Positions 9,111-18,212 of a DNA stretch of 64,000 nt are shown one piece after another (positions within the stretch are counted from its first letter, which is position 1; the number at the start of each line of letters is the position of its first letter). The DNA lies in the NCBI GenBank assembly GCA_041648175.1, contig JBAZPO010000014.1, positions 62,001 to 126,000 on the forward strand, written 5' to 3'. The notes beneath the pieces were generated by a model. That model was given only the letters and a program-made list of their open reading frames with translations. It was not told where the DNA came from and did no database searches. The stretch is from Desulfobaccales bacterium (GTDB lineage Bacteria; Desulfobacterota; Desulfobaccia; Desulfobaccales; 0-14-0-80-60-11). Made by a program: the position numbers and the translations under genes.

Positions 9111-10583
9111 TTACCCGCCCACCAAGCGCCGGCGTTTTTCCGCGGCTAGTTGGTACAATTCTACATATTTGGGGGCCGCGGTTTTGCCCCAGGAATAATC
9201 CAGGGCCATGTTGCTCTTCATCAGGGCCTCCCAGACCTGGGGTTGCTGGTAACTCGCCAGGGCCCGCTGCACCGCGCTCAAAAGCGACGCCGGTGTATAC
9301 CCGGCGAACTTGAACCCGGTGCCCGTGACCCTGGCCGGGTCGAATTCCTCCACGGTTTCATCCAGGCCCCCGGTGGCCCGAACCACGGGAATGGTGCCGT
9401 AACGCAGGCAGTAGAGCTGGTCCAGGCCGCAGGGTTCATACCGGGAGGGCATGAGAAACATGTCGGCCCCGGCGATAATCTGGTGGGCCAGCGCTTCGGT
9501 GTAGCCGATCATGAGACCCAGGCGCTCATGATATTTGAGGCTCATTTCCTGGAGAATATAATGGTGGCGCTCTTCCCCGGTGCCCTGGATGATGAGACCC
9601 ACATCCAGCTTCATCAGGTCATCCATGATACCTTCCACCAGGTCAATTCCCTTACGTTCGAAAAATCGGGTGGTCATGCCGAGGAGCGGCCGGTTCGGGG
9701 ACAGCTTCAAGCCGAACCGGTCTAACAGGGCTTTCTTGCAAATTTTTTTCCCGGCAAGATTATTGCGGTCATAGTGTGCGGCCAAAAACTCGTCCTTTTC
9801 AGGGTTCCAACGCACATAATCGACCCCCTCCAGCACGCCGTAGAGTTCTTGGGCCCGTTCCTGGAACAAGCCCTCCAGCCCGAAGCCGTATTCCGGAGTC
9901 AGAATCTCTTCCCGGTATTTGGCCGATACCGTGGTAATCAGGTCGGCAAAGACTACACCACCTTTCATAAAGTTAATCTTGCCGTAAAATTCCAGGGCCT
10001 TGGGAGAAAGCAGTTCCCACCCCAGCCCGGTGAGGGGCAGGTCATAAGACGAAAATAACCCCTGGTAGCCGACGTTGTGGACCGTGTACACCACCGGCAA
10101 GCGCTGCAGGGAGGGACGGTCGTTATAGATGGTCCTCAGATAAACCGGTACCAGGCCGGTCTGCCACTCGTGTGCGTGGCAGACGTCAAACTCCAGCTTC
10201 AAGGCGTCGATCATTTCTACGACTGCCCGGGAAAAGAAAATAAACCGCTCGGCATTATCGTCGAAATCCCCATACGAGGTGCCGTAGAGACCCTCCCGGT
10301 TAAACAGGCTGTCCTGCCCGATAAAGTAAAAATTCAAATTGGGGTCGATCTGGGAGGTAAAGATCTCGGCCGGCAGGGTCTTAAAGGAGAGGGGAATGGA
10401 GAGGGTCTGCCCGGTGCAGGTGAGGGTGCGGCCTGATTCCCGCACCTGTCGGTAAAGGGGCAACACCACCGCCACCTCGTGACCCAGCTTGACTAAGGAC
10501 CAGGCCAGGGCGTAGGTTACTTCCGCCAACCCGCCGCTGCGGGCAAAGGGATTTGCTTCCGGGGTCACCATGAGGATACGCAT
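9111..10583 (-). CDS. glgA: glycogen (starch) synthase GlgA
   Basis: GlgA extends alpha-1,4-glucan chains from ADP- or UDP-glucose. The 490 residues form a GT5 enzyme: an N-terminal Rossmann domain starting MRILMVTPEANPFARSGGLA, and a C-terminal domain with PSRYEPCGLDQLYCLRYG holding the sugar-nucleotide-binding glutamate. The usual KxGGL loop reads RSGGL here, with Arg in place of Lys, as in some GlgA relatives that use different donors, so donor specificity is uncertain. The gene lies 17 bases after galT and six bases before the GAF kinase. Confidence 0.92.
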   Translation of the reverse strand: MRILMVTPEANPFARSGGLAEVTYALAWSLVKLGHEVAVVLPLYRQVRESGRTLTCTGQTLSIPLSFKTLPAEIFTSQIDPNLNFYFIGQDSLFNREGLYGTSYGDFDDNAERFIFFSRAVVEMIDALKLEFDVCHAHEWQTGLVPVYLRTIYNDRPSLQRLPVVYTVHNVGYQGLFSSYDLPLTGLGWELLSPKALEFYGKINFMKGGVVFADLITTVSAKYREEILTPEYGFGLEGLFQERAQELYGVLEGVDYVRWNPEKDEFLAAHYDRNNLAGKKICKKALLDRFGLKLSPNRPLLGMTTRFFERKGIDLVEGIMDDLMKLDVGLIIQGTGEERHHYILQEMSLKYHERLGLMIGYTEALAHQIIAGADMFLMPSRYEPCGLDQLYCLRYGTIPVVRATGGLDETVEEFDPARVTGTGFKFAGYTPASLLSAVQRALASYQQPQVWEALMKSNMALDYSWGKTAAPKYVELYQLAAEKRRRLVGG

Positions 10584-10600
10584 CTGTCATCCCCCGTGGA

Positions 10601-11599
10601 TTACAGCGTCAACTCCCGAAGATACTTGGCCGCATCTTCCGGAGGCGTAGGATTAATGTAAAAGCCCGACCCCCACTCGAATCCGGCGATCAGGGTGAGC
10701 TTGGGCACGATCTCAAAATGCCAGTGATAGTAGGTGAGTTGAGATTCCCGTATGGGAGCGGTGTGCAGGATAAAATTGTACGGGACTTTGCCCAAGGCCT
10801 TCTCCAGGCGTTTTAAGGTTTCCGAGAAGATCTCGGCAAGCAGCCGGAAAGACTCTTCTTTTAAATCCACGTAAGAGGAAAGGTGCTCTTTGGGGAGAAT
10901 CCACATCTCAAAAGGAGACCGGGGCGCAAAGGGACAAATGGTCAGAAATTCCTGATTCTGCAACACCACCCGGCCCTGCTGCTGAAGTTCCTGGCGGATC
11001 ATATCGCAAAAAACGCAGCGTTCTTTGTAGTTATAATAAAACTTGCCGCCGCTCAATTCCTCCTGGACCAACTCCGGCACAATGGGGAGGCCGATGAGTT
11101 GGCTGTGGCTATGCTCCAGGGAAGCGCCCGCAGCCCGGCCCTGGTTTTTGAAAATCAGGACATAGCGGAAGCGGGGATCCTCGCTCAGGGTGACGATCCG
11201 GTCCCGGTAGGCCCTGAGCACCCGAGTAAACCCATCCAGGGAAATGGTGGCCAGGGAGAGCTGGTGGTCGGGGCTCTCAATAATGACCTCATGGGCCCCC
11301 ACCCCGTTCATCTTATCGAACATACCTTCGCCGGCCCGGTCCAATTCCCCTTCCTTGGCCAAGGCCGGGAACTTGTTGTTCACCACCCGCAGTTGCCAGC
11401 CGGGAGTGTTGGGTTCGGTCCCGGGGTCCCGGTAGGCCAGAACCTCAGGTGGCGTGGTATGTTCATTGCCCGGATCGAAGGGACAAAAGCCGCCCTTGGT
11501 GACCTCCGGCTCCACAACAAAATCATGGGGGCGCTTCCCCCGCTCCGTCGATATGATCACCCAACGGCCGATGATGGGGTCCTTGCGTAGCTCAGGCAT
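10601..11599 (-). CDS. galT: galactose-1-phosphate uridylyltransferase GalT
   Basis: This HIT-superfamily enzyme swaps UMP between UDP-glucose and galactose-1-phosphate (Leloir pathway). The 332 residues carry the catalytic HSHSQ motif (His163-Gln167, nucleophile His165) and the N-terminal CPFDPGNEHTTPPEV metal-site region. A CVFC pair lies further on, near residues 195-198. The ATG at 11599 is preceded by GGAG. It is the first gene of the operon galT-glgA-kinase-regulator and has a candidate promoter at 11677-11704. In related bacteria galT and glgA are often neighbours, suggesting a role in sugar-nucleotide supply for glucan metabolism. Confidence 0.93.
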   Translation of the reverse strand: MPELRKDPIIGRWVIISTERGKRPHDFVVEPEVTKGGFCPFDPGNEHTTPPEVLAYRDPGTEPNTPGWQLRVVNNKFPALAKEGELDRAGEGMFDKMNGVGAHEVIIESPDHQLSLATISLDGFTRVLRAYRDRIVTLSEDPRFRYVLIFKNQGRAAGASLEHSHSQLIGLPIVPELVQEELSGGKFYYNYKERCVFCDMIRQELQQQGRVVLQNQEFLTICPFAPRSPFEMWILPKEHLSSYVDLKEESFRLLAEIFSETLKRLEKALGKVPYNFILHTAPIRESQLTYYHWHFEIVPKLTLIAGFEWGSGFYINPTPPEDAAKYLRELTL

Positions 11600-11676
11600 C
11601 AGTCTCCATTCCTAACTCCGTCGCCTCCTTTTGTGGGTGCTCGCTTGGTGCCGCCACGGGGTAACGGATGTTCCAC

Positions 11677-11704
11677 AGTATACTTCTCTGGGGATATTTC
11701 GCAA
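11677..11704 (-). promoter_or_regulatory. candidate sigma-70 promoter of the galT operon
   Basis: On the minus strand TTGCGA (11704-11699) is followed after 16 bases by TATACT (11682-11677). That places the transcription start about 70 bases before the galT ATG. It is the best promoter-like pair in the 291-base gap between galT and the DUF2905 gene. That gap otherwise holds only a GGCCGGGC...GCCCGGCC hairpin at 11814-11844. Confidence 0.4.
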
Positions 11705-11890
11705 GGGATTTGGCGGACATGGGATACTTCAACCCGCAACCTACCTCCGATTAAAAGCAAGATTTACGTTCTAAAAATCTCCTTGCAACTCCCTCTAAGT
11801 CATAATATAAGACGGCCGGGCTCATAGTCCAGTCCGGCCCGGCCATATGCGCGTTCGCTTTTGCTATAGCTGGCCGCTGATTGCTGTAAG

Positions 11891-12103
11891 CTACCTCCGA
11901 AACAGATACATGATCAAGGTCAGAACGACACTGATAAGGATGCAGGTCCCCAAGGGAAAATAAAAGCTGAAATTGCCGCGCTTATAGCTGATATCCCCAG
12001 GCAAATGTCCCAGCCAGGGGAGCTTGGGAGCCAGCAGGAATACCGCGCCAACCATCACCAGGAGCACTCCGATCACAATCAAAATGCGACCTAAATCAGA
12101 CAT
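11891..12103 (-). CDS. DUF2905 small membrane protein
   Basis: A 70-residue protein with two membrane helices (about 5-26 and 48-67) joined by the LPWLGHLPGDISYKRGNFSF loop, which is the hallmark of DUF2905 proteins. The function of the family is unknown. It starts 16 bases after the end of the ParE-like toxin remnant on the same strand and could share its transcript. Confidence 0.85.
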   Translation of the reverse strand: MSDLGRILIVIGVLLVMVGAVFLLAPKLPWLGHLPGDISYKRGNFSFYFPLGTCILISVVLTLIMYLFRR

Positions 12104-12119
12104 ATTGTCTTCATTTCAA

Positions 12120-12389
12120 TCAAAGGTTTTTTATGATTTTGTCGTAATCGGCATGGGAACCGATCCAGAACCAAATCATGTGATTGTTGGATTTGACGCC
12201 CAAGGCTCTCCAACCCAGCCCGACACGGATGGAAAAGACGGGCTTGATACGATGCACCTTCTTGTAGCGAAGCATTGGATTTCCGGGGTCTTATCGCCAA
12301 AAGTGAAAGGCTTTTTTGGCTTTGCGCTGGACCGGCTCGGGAAGATTACGGAAGGCTTGACGAAACTTTTTGGTGACTTGGGTGATCAC
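12120..12389 (-). pseudogene. ParE/RelE-type toxin gene interrupted by an in-frame TAA
   Basis: Reading on the minus strand from the GTG at 12389, codons 1-32 encode a ParE-like N-terminus (TKKFRQAFRNLPEPVQRKAK). Codon 33 is TAA (12293-12291). The same frame then continues to TGA at 12120 with the family's C-terminal half (LRYKKVH, VFSIRVGLGWRALGV, MIWFWIGSHADYDKII). Without the stop it would be an 89-residue toxin of normal length. The GTG overlaps the antitoxin TGA, as in intact pairs. The stop is TAA, so it cannot encode selenocysteine. It is either a real nonsense mutation that disarms the toxin or a base error; restart at the internal Met codon (LRYKK) would lack the N-terminal helices. 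Confidence 0.8.
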
Positions 12390-12604
12390 AACGGTTCTTC
12401 GTCAAGGGAGACCGTTCTGCCTTCCATAAATTCCGTCAAAGCCTCATCAGACAATTGGGAAATCTGGTCTTGGGATTGGGCGAAGGCCCGGTCCCAAAGC
12501 TTTTCGGAGGCAATTTCGTCGAGCAGCAGCGCGGCCAGCGCTTCTTGTTCTTCGGGGGGAAGTTGGGAAGCCTGGGCGAAGGCTTCCTCAAGCCGAGTGT
12601 TCAT
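12386..12604 (-). CDS. antitoxin partner of the ParE-like toxin
   Basis: The 72-residue acidic protein, with LPPEEQEALAALLLDEIAS (about 15-33) and a SDEALTEFMEGRT tail, matches the common antitoxin-like family encoded directly upstream of ParE-type toxins. It would neutralise the toxin by direct binding. GAGG lies about ten bases before the ATG at 12604, in an AT-rich upstream region. The gene looks intact while its partner carries a stop codon, as expected when the toxin decays first. Confidence 0.75.
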   Translation of the reverse strand: MNTRLEEAFAQASQLPPEEQEALAALLLDEIASEKLWDRAFAQSQDQISQLSDEALTEFMEGRTVSLDEEPL

Positions 12605-12780
12605 ACTTTTATCCTCGCTTATAAAATAGTTAGCACAATTAAATTATTGATTCAATGCTGCTGCTCCCCCTTGGACTATTATTAGGGTCTTTAAGCAAAT
12701 TTTCAAGTGGATTCCCGTTTCAGACGAATTATCTCGCCCTATTGTCAGGTGCATTTAATTCAGGTTAAAATGTTTAAATT

Positions 12781-13509
12781 ATGTTGATTATTCCGGCCAT
12801 TGACCTCAAAGACGGCAAATGTGTGCGTTTGCGCCAGGGGCGGGCCGAAGACGTCACCGTCTTCGGCGACGACCCCGTGGCCATGGGCCTGAAGTGGCAG
12901 GAGGCGGGAGCCCAACTCCTTCACGTGGTGGACCTGGACGGCGCCTTCAGCTCCGAACCCAAAAATCTGAAGTCCATTCAGGCTCTCCGTGAGGCCTTGT
13001 CCATCCCCATCGAACTGGGCGGCGGCATCCGTACCTTGGATATCATAGCTGCATATATTGAACTGGGCATCGACCGTCTCATCCTGGGCACCGCGGCCCT
13101 CAAAGACCCCGACTTGGCGGCCCGCGCCTGCGCCGACTATCCCGGCCGCATCGCCTTCGGCCTGGATGCCCGAGACGGCTTCCTGGCCGTGAAAGGCTGG
13201 ACCGAAACCAGTCAGAAGAACGTCCTCGAAGTGGCCCGGGAACTGGCCAAACTCAAGCCCGCGGCCTTCATCTATACCGACATCGCCCGGGACGGCGTGA
13301 AAACCGGCGTGAATCTTGCGGCAACCCAGACCCTGGCGGAAAGGGTGGATGTGCCGGTCATTGCCTCCGGCGGCGTGAGTTGCCTGGACGACATCAAAGC
13401 CCTGCTGCCCCTGGAGCCTTTGGGGATCATCGGGGTCATCACCGGCCGGGCTCTGTATGACGGCAGCCTGGACCTGAAAGAGGCCATCCGCCTGGCCCAA
13501 GGCGAGTGA
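12781..13509 (+). CDS. hisA: phosphoribosylformimino-5-aminoimidazole carboxamide ribotide isomerase HisA
   Basis: HisA catalyses the Amadori-type isomerisation of ProFAR, the fourth step of histidine synthesis. It is a 242-residue (beta/alpha)8 barrel with catalytic aspartates Asp8 (PAIDLKDG) and Asp129 (GLDARDG), and two phosphate-binding loops (ELGGGIRT; ASGGVSC). No other his genes are adjacent. The ATG at 12781 has only a weak upstream AGGT. The stop is followed by family-F repeats. Confidence 0.96.
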   Translation: MLIIPAIDLKDGKCVRLRQGRAEDVTVFGDDPVAMGLKWQEAGAQLLHVVDLDGAFSSEPKNLKSIQALREALSIPIELGGGIRTLDIIAAYIELGIDRLILGTAALKDPDLAARACADYPGRIAFGLDARDGFLAVKGWTETSQKNVLEVARELAKLKPAAFIYTDIARDGVKTGVNLAATQTLAERVDVPVIASGGVSCLDDIKALLPLEPLGIIGVITGRALYDGSLDLKEAIRLAQGE

Positions 13510-13514
13510 GACAG

Positions 13515-13640
13515 TAATCAGTTGATAGTTTTTTCTGCTCACTGGCGACTCGACTGTTTGCCTCAGCCACTGATTTTTTAACTGAACGGGCCATAAGTGG
13601 TCTGATCAGTTTTTTCTACCACTGATTACTGATTACAGAC
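13515..13640 (+). repeat. repeat F cluster (CACTGATTACTGATTAC family)
   Basis: The 150-base gap between hisA and the radical SAM gene holds degenerate copies of CTGATTACTGATTAC/CAGTGGTCAGT-type units in both orientations. The same family recurs at 17923, 29029-29210, 30723-30760 and 59672-59806. Confidence 0.5.
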
Positions 13641-13661
13641 CATTAACCACTCTTAATAAAC

Positions 13662-16157
13662 ATGACGTTAACCGATAACCATGACTATCTCCACCGGGTC
13701 CAGCGCCCCACGCGCTACCTGGGCCGGGAGATTAACGCCGTCTTCAAAGACCCCCGGGCCGTCGCCCTGCGGGTGGCCTTACTCTTTCCCGATCTCTACG
13801 AAGTGGGGATGTCCCACCTGGGGCTGAGCCTGCTCTACGGCATTTTGAACCGGGAGGAACATATCTGGGCCGAGCGGGCCTACGCCCCGGCGCCGGACCT
13901 GGAAGCGGATTTGCGGTTCCGGCGTCAACCCCTCACCAGCCTGGAGTCCGGCACTCCTTTAAACGCCTTCGATCTCTTGGGCGTCAGCCTCCAATACGAA
14001 TTGGGCTACACCAATCTCCTGAACATGCTGGACCTGGGTGGCGTGCCCCTTTTGGCCGAAGACCGCGACGCTACCCACCCGGTGGTTATTGGCGGCGGCC
14101 CCGCCGCCTTCAACCCCGAGCCCGTGGCGCCCTTCTTCGATGCCCTGGTCTTAGGCGACGGCGAAGAGGTGATCCTGGAGATAGCCGCGCTGGTGGCAGA
14201 TTGGAAGGCGCAAAACGGCACCCGCTCGAAGTTGTGGCAGGCCCTGGAAACGCTCGATGGCGTCTACGTCCCGGCCCTTTTCCGTATGGACTTCGACGAA
14301 TCTGGCACCCTCCAGACCATTCATCCTCTGGGACGCAAAAGCACCGTGGCCAAGCGGGTCCTGGACGATCTGAATCGCATCCCCGTCTCCGCCTTTCCTC
14401 TGGTGCCCTCCTGCCAGATTATCCACGACCGCCTCAACGTCGAGATTTCCCGGGGCTGTACCCGGGGCTGCCGTTACTGCCAGGCTGGCATGATCTATCG
14501 GCCGGTTCGGGAGCGCGACCCCGCCGCCGCGATCAAATGGATAGAAGACGCCTTGGCCGCCACGGGTTTTGAAGAGGTCTCGCTCTTAAGCCTCAGCATC
14601 GGCGACTACGGGCCCCTGCCTGGCCTGCTCCAAAGCTTGATGGACCAATTGTCCCCGGCGCGGGTAGCCATATCGCTGCCCTCGATGCGGGCCGACACGC
14701 TCACCCCGGAGATGATGGCTCAAATTAAGCGGGTGCGCCGCACCGGCCTCACCCTGGCTCCGGAAGCCGGCACCCAGCGCCTCCGCCAGGTGATCAACAA
14801 AAACCTCACCGAGGCGGCCATCATGGACTCGGCAAGCCGGGCCTTTGGCGCGGGCTGGCAGCTTCTCAAGCTCTACTTTATGATCGGCCTGCCCAGCGAG
14901 ACCAAAGAAGACCGGGAGGGCATTGCGACCCTGTCCCGGCAGATTCTCGCGGCCGCGCCCCGAGGCGCCCGCCCCCGGCTCAACGTCAGCCTCTCCAGCT
15001 TCATCCCCAAGCCCCACACCCCGTTCCAGTGGGAGCGCCAGGAAAACCTGGAGGAGTGCCGCCGCCGCCTCTTCGAAGTCAAGGACCGCCTGCGCCAGAA
15101 AAACATCCAAAGCAAATGGAACTCCGCGGCCCAGACCTGGCTGGAAGGCGTCTTTTCCCGGGGCGACCGCCGCCTGGCTAAGGTTCTGCTGGAGGCCTAC
15201 CGCTTAGGCTGCCGCCTGGACGCCTGGAGCGAACACATGCGGCTCGAACCCTGGCGAGAGGCCTTTCGCCTGGCCGGGGTGGACCCGGACTTCTATTTAC
15301 GGGAACGCGGCACAGACGAAATGCTGCCCTGGGACCATGTGCACTGCGGCGTCAGCCGGGAGTTCCTGCTTTCAGAGCGGGACCGGGCCGAGCAGGGCCT
15401 GGAGACCCCGGACTGCCGCCAGCAAGGCTGCCAGGACTGTGGCGTCTGTGACCACGACACCATTGACCTTAAGCTTCAAGACCCGGTAGGCTTGCCACCA
15501 GCGCCGCCGCAACCCCCGGCCCCGAGTCCGCAGGCCCCCTGCCGCTACCGTCTGACCTACGCCAAACTCGACGAGGGCCGTTGGCTGGGCCACCTGGAAC
15601 TGGTGGGGTCGCTCTATCGCAGCCTGCGCCGCTCCGGATTGCCCCTATCCTTTACCAAAGGCTTCCATCCCCTGCCCCGGGTCTCCTTCCACGGCGCCCT
15701 GCCGTTGGGGGTGGAGAGCCTGACGGAAATCATGGACGTGGAACTGACGGAGCCCGTCCCCGTTGACACGCTGGTGGCCACCCTGAACCGGGTGCTGCCC
15801 CGCGGCATTAAGGTCCTTGAGGCGTTCCCTTTGAACCGGCGTCAGGACCCGCCGGGGCGGGAACACGCGGTCTATGAAGTGGCCAGCCGCAACCCGGTCT
15901 TTGAGGCCACAGCCGCGGCTACCTTCTTAGCTCAAGCAGAATTTATGGTGACCCGGCATCGGCCCAAGGGCGATGAACGCGTGGACCTGCGGCCCCTGGT
16001 TGCCGATCTGACGGTCATGGACCCCTTGCACCTGCGCCTGGACCTGCATCGCCAGGAAAAGGGCAACGTCAAGGTCACCGATGCCCTGGCCGCCATCTTC
16101 GCGCTCGACGACAGCCAGGCCCGAGAACTGCGCATCGTGAAAATTAAAAGTAATTAG
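13662..16157 (+). CDS. radical SAM protein, TIGR03960-type, fused to a DUF2344 domain
   Basis: The 831-residue protein has an N-terminal region related to B12-binding radical SAM enzymes (about 1-200). The radical SAM core has Cys266, Cys270 and Cys273 in the pattern CTRGCRYC that binds the [4Fe-4S]/SAM cluster. The C-terminal domain from about residue 625 (RLTYAKLDEGRWLGHLEL) matches the TIGR03936/DUF2344 family. The substrate is unknown. In many bacteria this gene directly precedes rng, as here, which hints at a link to RNA or ribosome metabolism. It has no visible strong Shine-Dalgarno sequence. Confidence 0.88.
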   Translation: MTLTDNHDYLHRVQRPTRYLGREINAVFKDPRAVALRVALLFPDLYEVGMSHLGLSLLYGILNREEHIWAERAYAPAPDLEADLRFRRQPLTSLESGTPLNAFDLLGVSLQYELGYTNLLNMLDLGGVPLLAEDRDATHPVVIGGGPAAFNPEPVAPFFDALVLGDGEEVILEIAALVADWKAQNGTRSKLWQALETLDGVYVPALFRMDFDESGTLQTIHPLGRKSTVAKRVLDDLNRIPVSAFPLVPSCQIIHDRLNVEISRGCTRGCRYCQAGMIYRPVRERDPAAAIKWIEDALAATGFEEVSLLSLSIGDYGPLPGLLQSLMDQLSPARVAISLPSMRADTLTPEMMAQIKRVRRTGLTLAPEAGTQRLRQVINKNLTEAAIMDSASRAFGAGWQLLKLYFMIGLPSETKEDREGIATLSRQILAAAPRGARPRLNVSLSSFIPKPHTPFQWERQENLEECRRRLFEVKDRLRQKNIQSKWNSAAQTWLEGVFSRGDRRLAKVLLEAYRLGCRLDAWSEHMRLEPWREAFRLAGVDPDFYLRERGTDEMLPWDHVHCGVSREFLLSERDRAEQGLETPDCRQQGCQDCGVCDHDTIDLKLQDPVGLPPAPPQPPAPSPQAPCRYRLTYAKLDEGRWLGHLELVGSLYRSLRRSGLPLSFTKGFHPLPRVSFHGALPLGVESLTEIMDVELTEPVPVDTLVATLNRVLPRGIKVLEAFPLNRRQDPPGREHAVYEVASRNPVFEATAAATFLAQAEFMVTRHRPKGDERVDLRPLVADLTVMDPLHLRLDLHRQEKGNVKVTDALAAIFALDDSQARELRIVKIKSN

Positions 16158-16256
16158 GTGGGGCGGGCCTCCGCGCCCGCCACCACTTTTCCTTGGTAGC
16201 CGCTGGCTTCAGCCTGCGCGCATTTACTTGGTGGCACAGGCGTCTCGCCTGTGCTG
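16158..16256 (+). repeat. mosaic of repeats E, C and B between the radical SAM gene and rng
   Basis: Three different palindromic units stand in a row: GGGGCGGGCCTCCGCGCCCGCC (family E, 16160-16181), TTGGTAGCCGCTGGCTTCAGCC (family C, 16193-16214) and GCACAGGCGTCTCGCCTGTGC (family B, 16234-16254). Each can form a hairpin in RNA. They sit at the end of the radical SAM transcript and may weaken read-through into rng. Confidence 0.65.
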
Positions 16257-16362
16257 AGAAAAGTAGGGTGGGCACCGCCCATCATTAATTTGGATCGATT
16301 GACATAATGGGCAGTGGTCGCCCTGCTGCGTGCTGCTCACTGATCACGGATATATTAACTTT

Positions 16363-17871
16363 ATGGCCAATTTGCTCTTAATCAGCGTCACCGCCTGCGA
16401 CACCCGGGTGGCTTTCGTCGAAGACGGCCGCCTGGCCGAATTCTATGTGGAAGGCCGGTCCCAATACGGCCCGGTGGGCAACATCTATAAGGGCCGTGTA
16501 GTCAAGCTTCTGCCCGGCATGTCCGCGGCCTTTGTGGATGTGGGCATGGACCGGCCCGCCTATCTCTTTGCCGAAGATGTCACGACCCAGGAAGATGAAT
16601 TCTTCCAGCTTTGGCTCAAGGACGAAGTCAACGAGACCCCATCCGGCCGGCGGCTCCCGGCTCCTTCCATCACCGACCTGCTCCATGAGGGCCAAGACCT
16701 GTTGGTCCAGGTTTTGCGCGGCCCCGCGGCGAACAAAGGCGCCCGCCTCACCACCCACATCAGCCTGGCCGGTCATTATCTGGTCTATATGCCCACTTTG
16801 GTGCAACTGGGGATTTCCCGCCGCATCACTGATGAGGCCGAGCGCCAGCGCCTCAAGGCCCTCCTGGAAGAATTGAAACCCGCCGAAGGCGGCCTCATCG
16901 CCCGCACCGCCAGCCGGGACCAAAACCTGGAGAAGATGTCCCGGGAACGGGACGTGCTTCTGGGCGTGTGGCAACGCATTCTGCGCAGAAAAGGCCCGGC
17001 CTCTTGTCCTTCCCTTCTCCACCAGGAAATGGAAGCCGGACGCCGGGTGGTGCGGGAGCTCTATTCCCCCGAAGTCGACCGGGTGCTGGTGGATGACCCC
17101 GCCGCGTTCGAGGGCATCGCCGATTACCTGGAATCCCTCAACCCCTGGGATAAATACCGGGTGGAACTCTATACCGAGCCTGAGCCCATCTTCAGCCATT
17201 TCGGCCTGGACCTCGATTGGCACAAGCTCCTGGCCCCCCGGGTCTGGCTCAAAAGCGGCGGTTATCTGCTCATCGAAGCAACCGAAGCCCTCACCGCCAT
17301 CGACGTCAATACCGGCAAATTTGTGGGCCGCAACCACCTGGAGGAGACCATCCTCAAGACCAACCTGGAAGCCGCCAAGGAGGTCGCCCGGCAACTAAGG
17401 CTCCGCAATATCGGCGGTCTCATCGTCATCGACTTTATCGACCAGGAAAAGGCGGCCAACCGGGACTTAGTCTACCAGACCTTTGTGCAGGCCCTTTCCC
17501 GGGACCGGGCCAAGACCACGGCGCTGCCCATCTCCTCTCTGGGGCTGGTCGAGATGACCCGGCAGCGGGTCCGGGACAGTCTGGCCCAGACGATCATGGA
17601 GAATTGCAGCGCCTGTAACGGCAAGGGCCTGACCTTGACGCCCCGGACCCTGGCCTGCGACATCATGCGCCAGCTCACCGCCGAAGCCCGGGAGTTCCCC
17701 GGCTGCCGCCTGCAGCTTTCGGCCCACCCCCAGGTCACCAAAATTTTGCAGGACGAGTCCGCCCCCCTCCTGGACCGCCTCACCAGAGAGCACCAGGTCC
17801 AGGTAGAATTAACCCCCCAGCCCCAGTTTGCCCGGGACCACTTTGTCATTTCCCGCGAACTCCCGAGGTAG
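16363..17871 (+). CDS. rng: ribonuclease G/E family endoribonuclease
   Basis: This enzyme cleaves single-stranded, AU-rich RNA and takes part in rRNA and mRNA processing. From the ATG at 16363 it is 502 residues: an S1-type RNA-binding domain (about 36-130, GNIYKGRVVKLLPGMSAAFV), the RNase H-like/5'-sensor core with the metal-binding aspartates in AIDVNTG and IVIDFID, and the CSACNGKG zinc-link pair. It lacks the long C-terminal scaffold of RNase E, so it fits RNase G. An in-frame start 11 codons upstream is possible, but the chosen one matches the family's MANLLLIS-type N-terminus. Confidence 0.93.
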   Translation: MANLLLISVTACDTRVAFVEDGRLAEFYVEGRSQYGPVGNIYKGRVVKLLPGMSAAFVDVGMDRPAYLFAEDVTTQEDEFFQLWLKDEVNETPSGRRLPAPSITDLLHEGQDLLVQVLRGPAANKGARLTTHISLAGHYLVYMPTLVQLGISRRITDEAERQRLKALLEELKPAEGGLIARTASRDQNLEKMSRERDVLLGVWQRILRRKGPASCPSLLHQEMEAGRRVVRELYSPEVDRVLVDDPAAFEGIADYLESLNPWDKYRVELYTEPEPIFSHFGLDLDWHKLLAPRVWLKSGGYLLIEATEALTAIDVNTGKFVGRNHLEETILKTNLEAAKEVARQLRLRNIGGLIVIDFIDQEKAANRDLVYQTFVQALSRDRAKTTALPISSLGLVEMTRQRVRDSLAQTIMENCSACNGKGLTLTPRTLACDIMRQLTAEAREFPGCRLQLSAHPQVTKILQDESAPLLDRLTREHQVQVELTPQPQFARDHFVISRELPR

Positions 17872-18212
17872 GGGCAGGTGTCAGGTTTCAGAGGTTAGGG
17901 TCAGACAGTTAGCAGTTGCCAGGGGTCAGTGGTCAGTGTTAAATGAAATAAGGCGAATACCCCTCGTTACCAAGCTCCAGCTTGGCGATGGGAATGTCTC
18001 TGGCGGGTGGACCTGTTATTATTCTGGTTCCCAAGCTGCGCTTGGGAACCCCATTGATTGGCAAAGCTTTGCTTTGTTGATGAATCCGTGTCTTAATTGG
18101 AAGGTTCCATAAGTCAAAGGTGCCCAAGCCAAGCTTGGGCCAAAATTGCGTTCCCAAGTACAACTTGGGAACGAGAAAACCCCTGAAACCTGGAACCTGA
18201 AACCTGAAACCT
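17872..18212. other. gene-free stretch between rng and selB
   Basis: No coding region was recognised in these 341 bases. They are filled largely by family-F and family-D repeats, described separately. No promoter was recognised before selB. Confidence 0.6.
17923..18178 (+). repeat. repeat F unit followed by four repeat D hairpins
   Basis: GGGTCAGTGGTCAGTG (family F) is followed by four palindromes of family D. These are CCAAGCTCCAGCTTGG, GGTTCCCAAGCTGCGCTTGGGAACC (reported as the arms GGTTCCCAAGC and GCTTGGGAACC), GCCCAAGCCAAGCTTGGGC, and the arms GTTCCCAAG/CTTGGGAAC. Family D also occurs at 51855-51911 and 62246-62302 in the same two-hairpin order. Confidence 0.7.

Noticed and set aside
12291..12293. 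Read-through or selenocysteine at the toxin stop
   Set aside because: The codon is TAA, and selenocysteine is inserted only at TGA.
12091..12300. 69-codon minus-strand frame covering the toxin region
   Set aside because: It is out of frame with the ParE-like protein; the real frame is the one interrupted by TAA.
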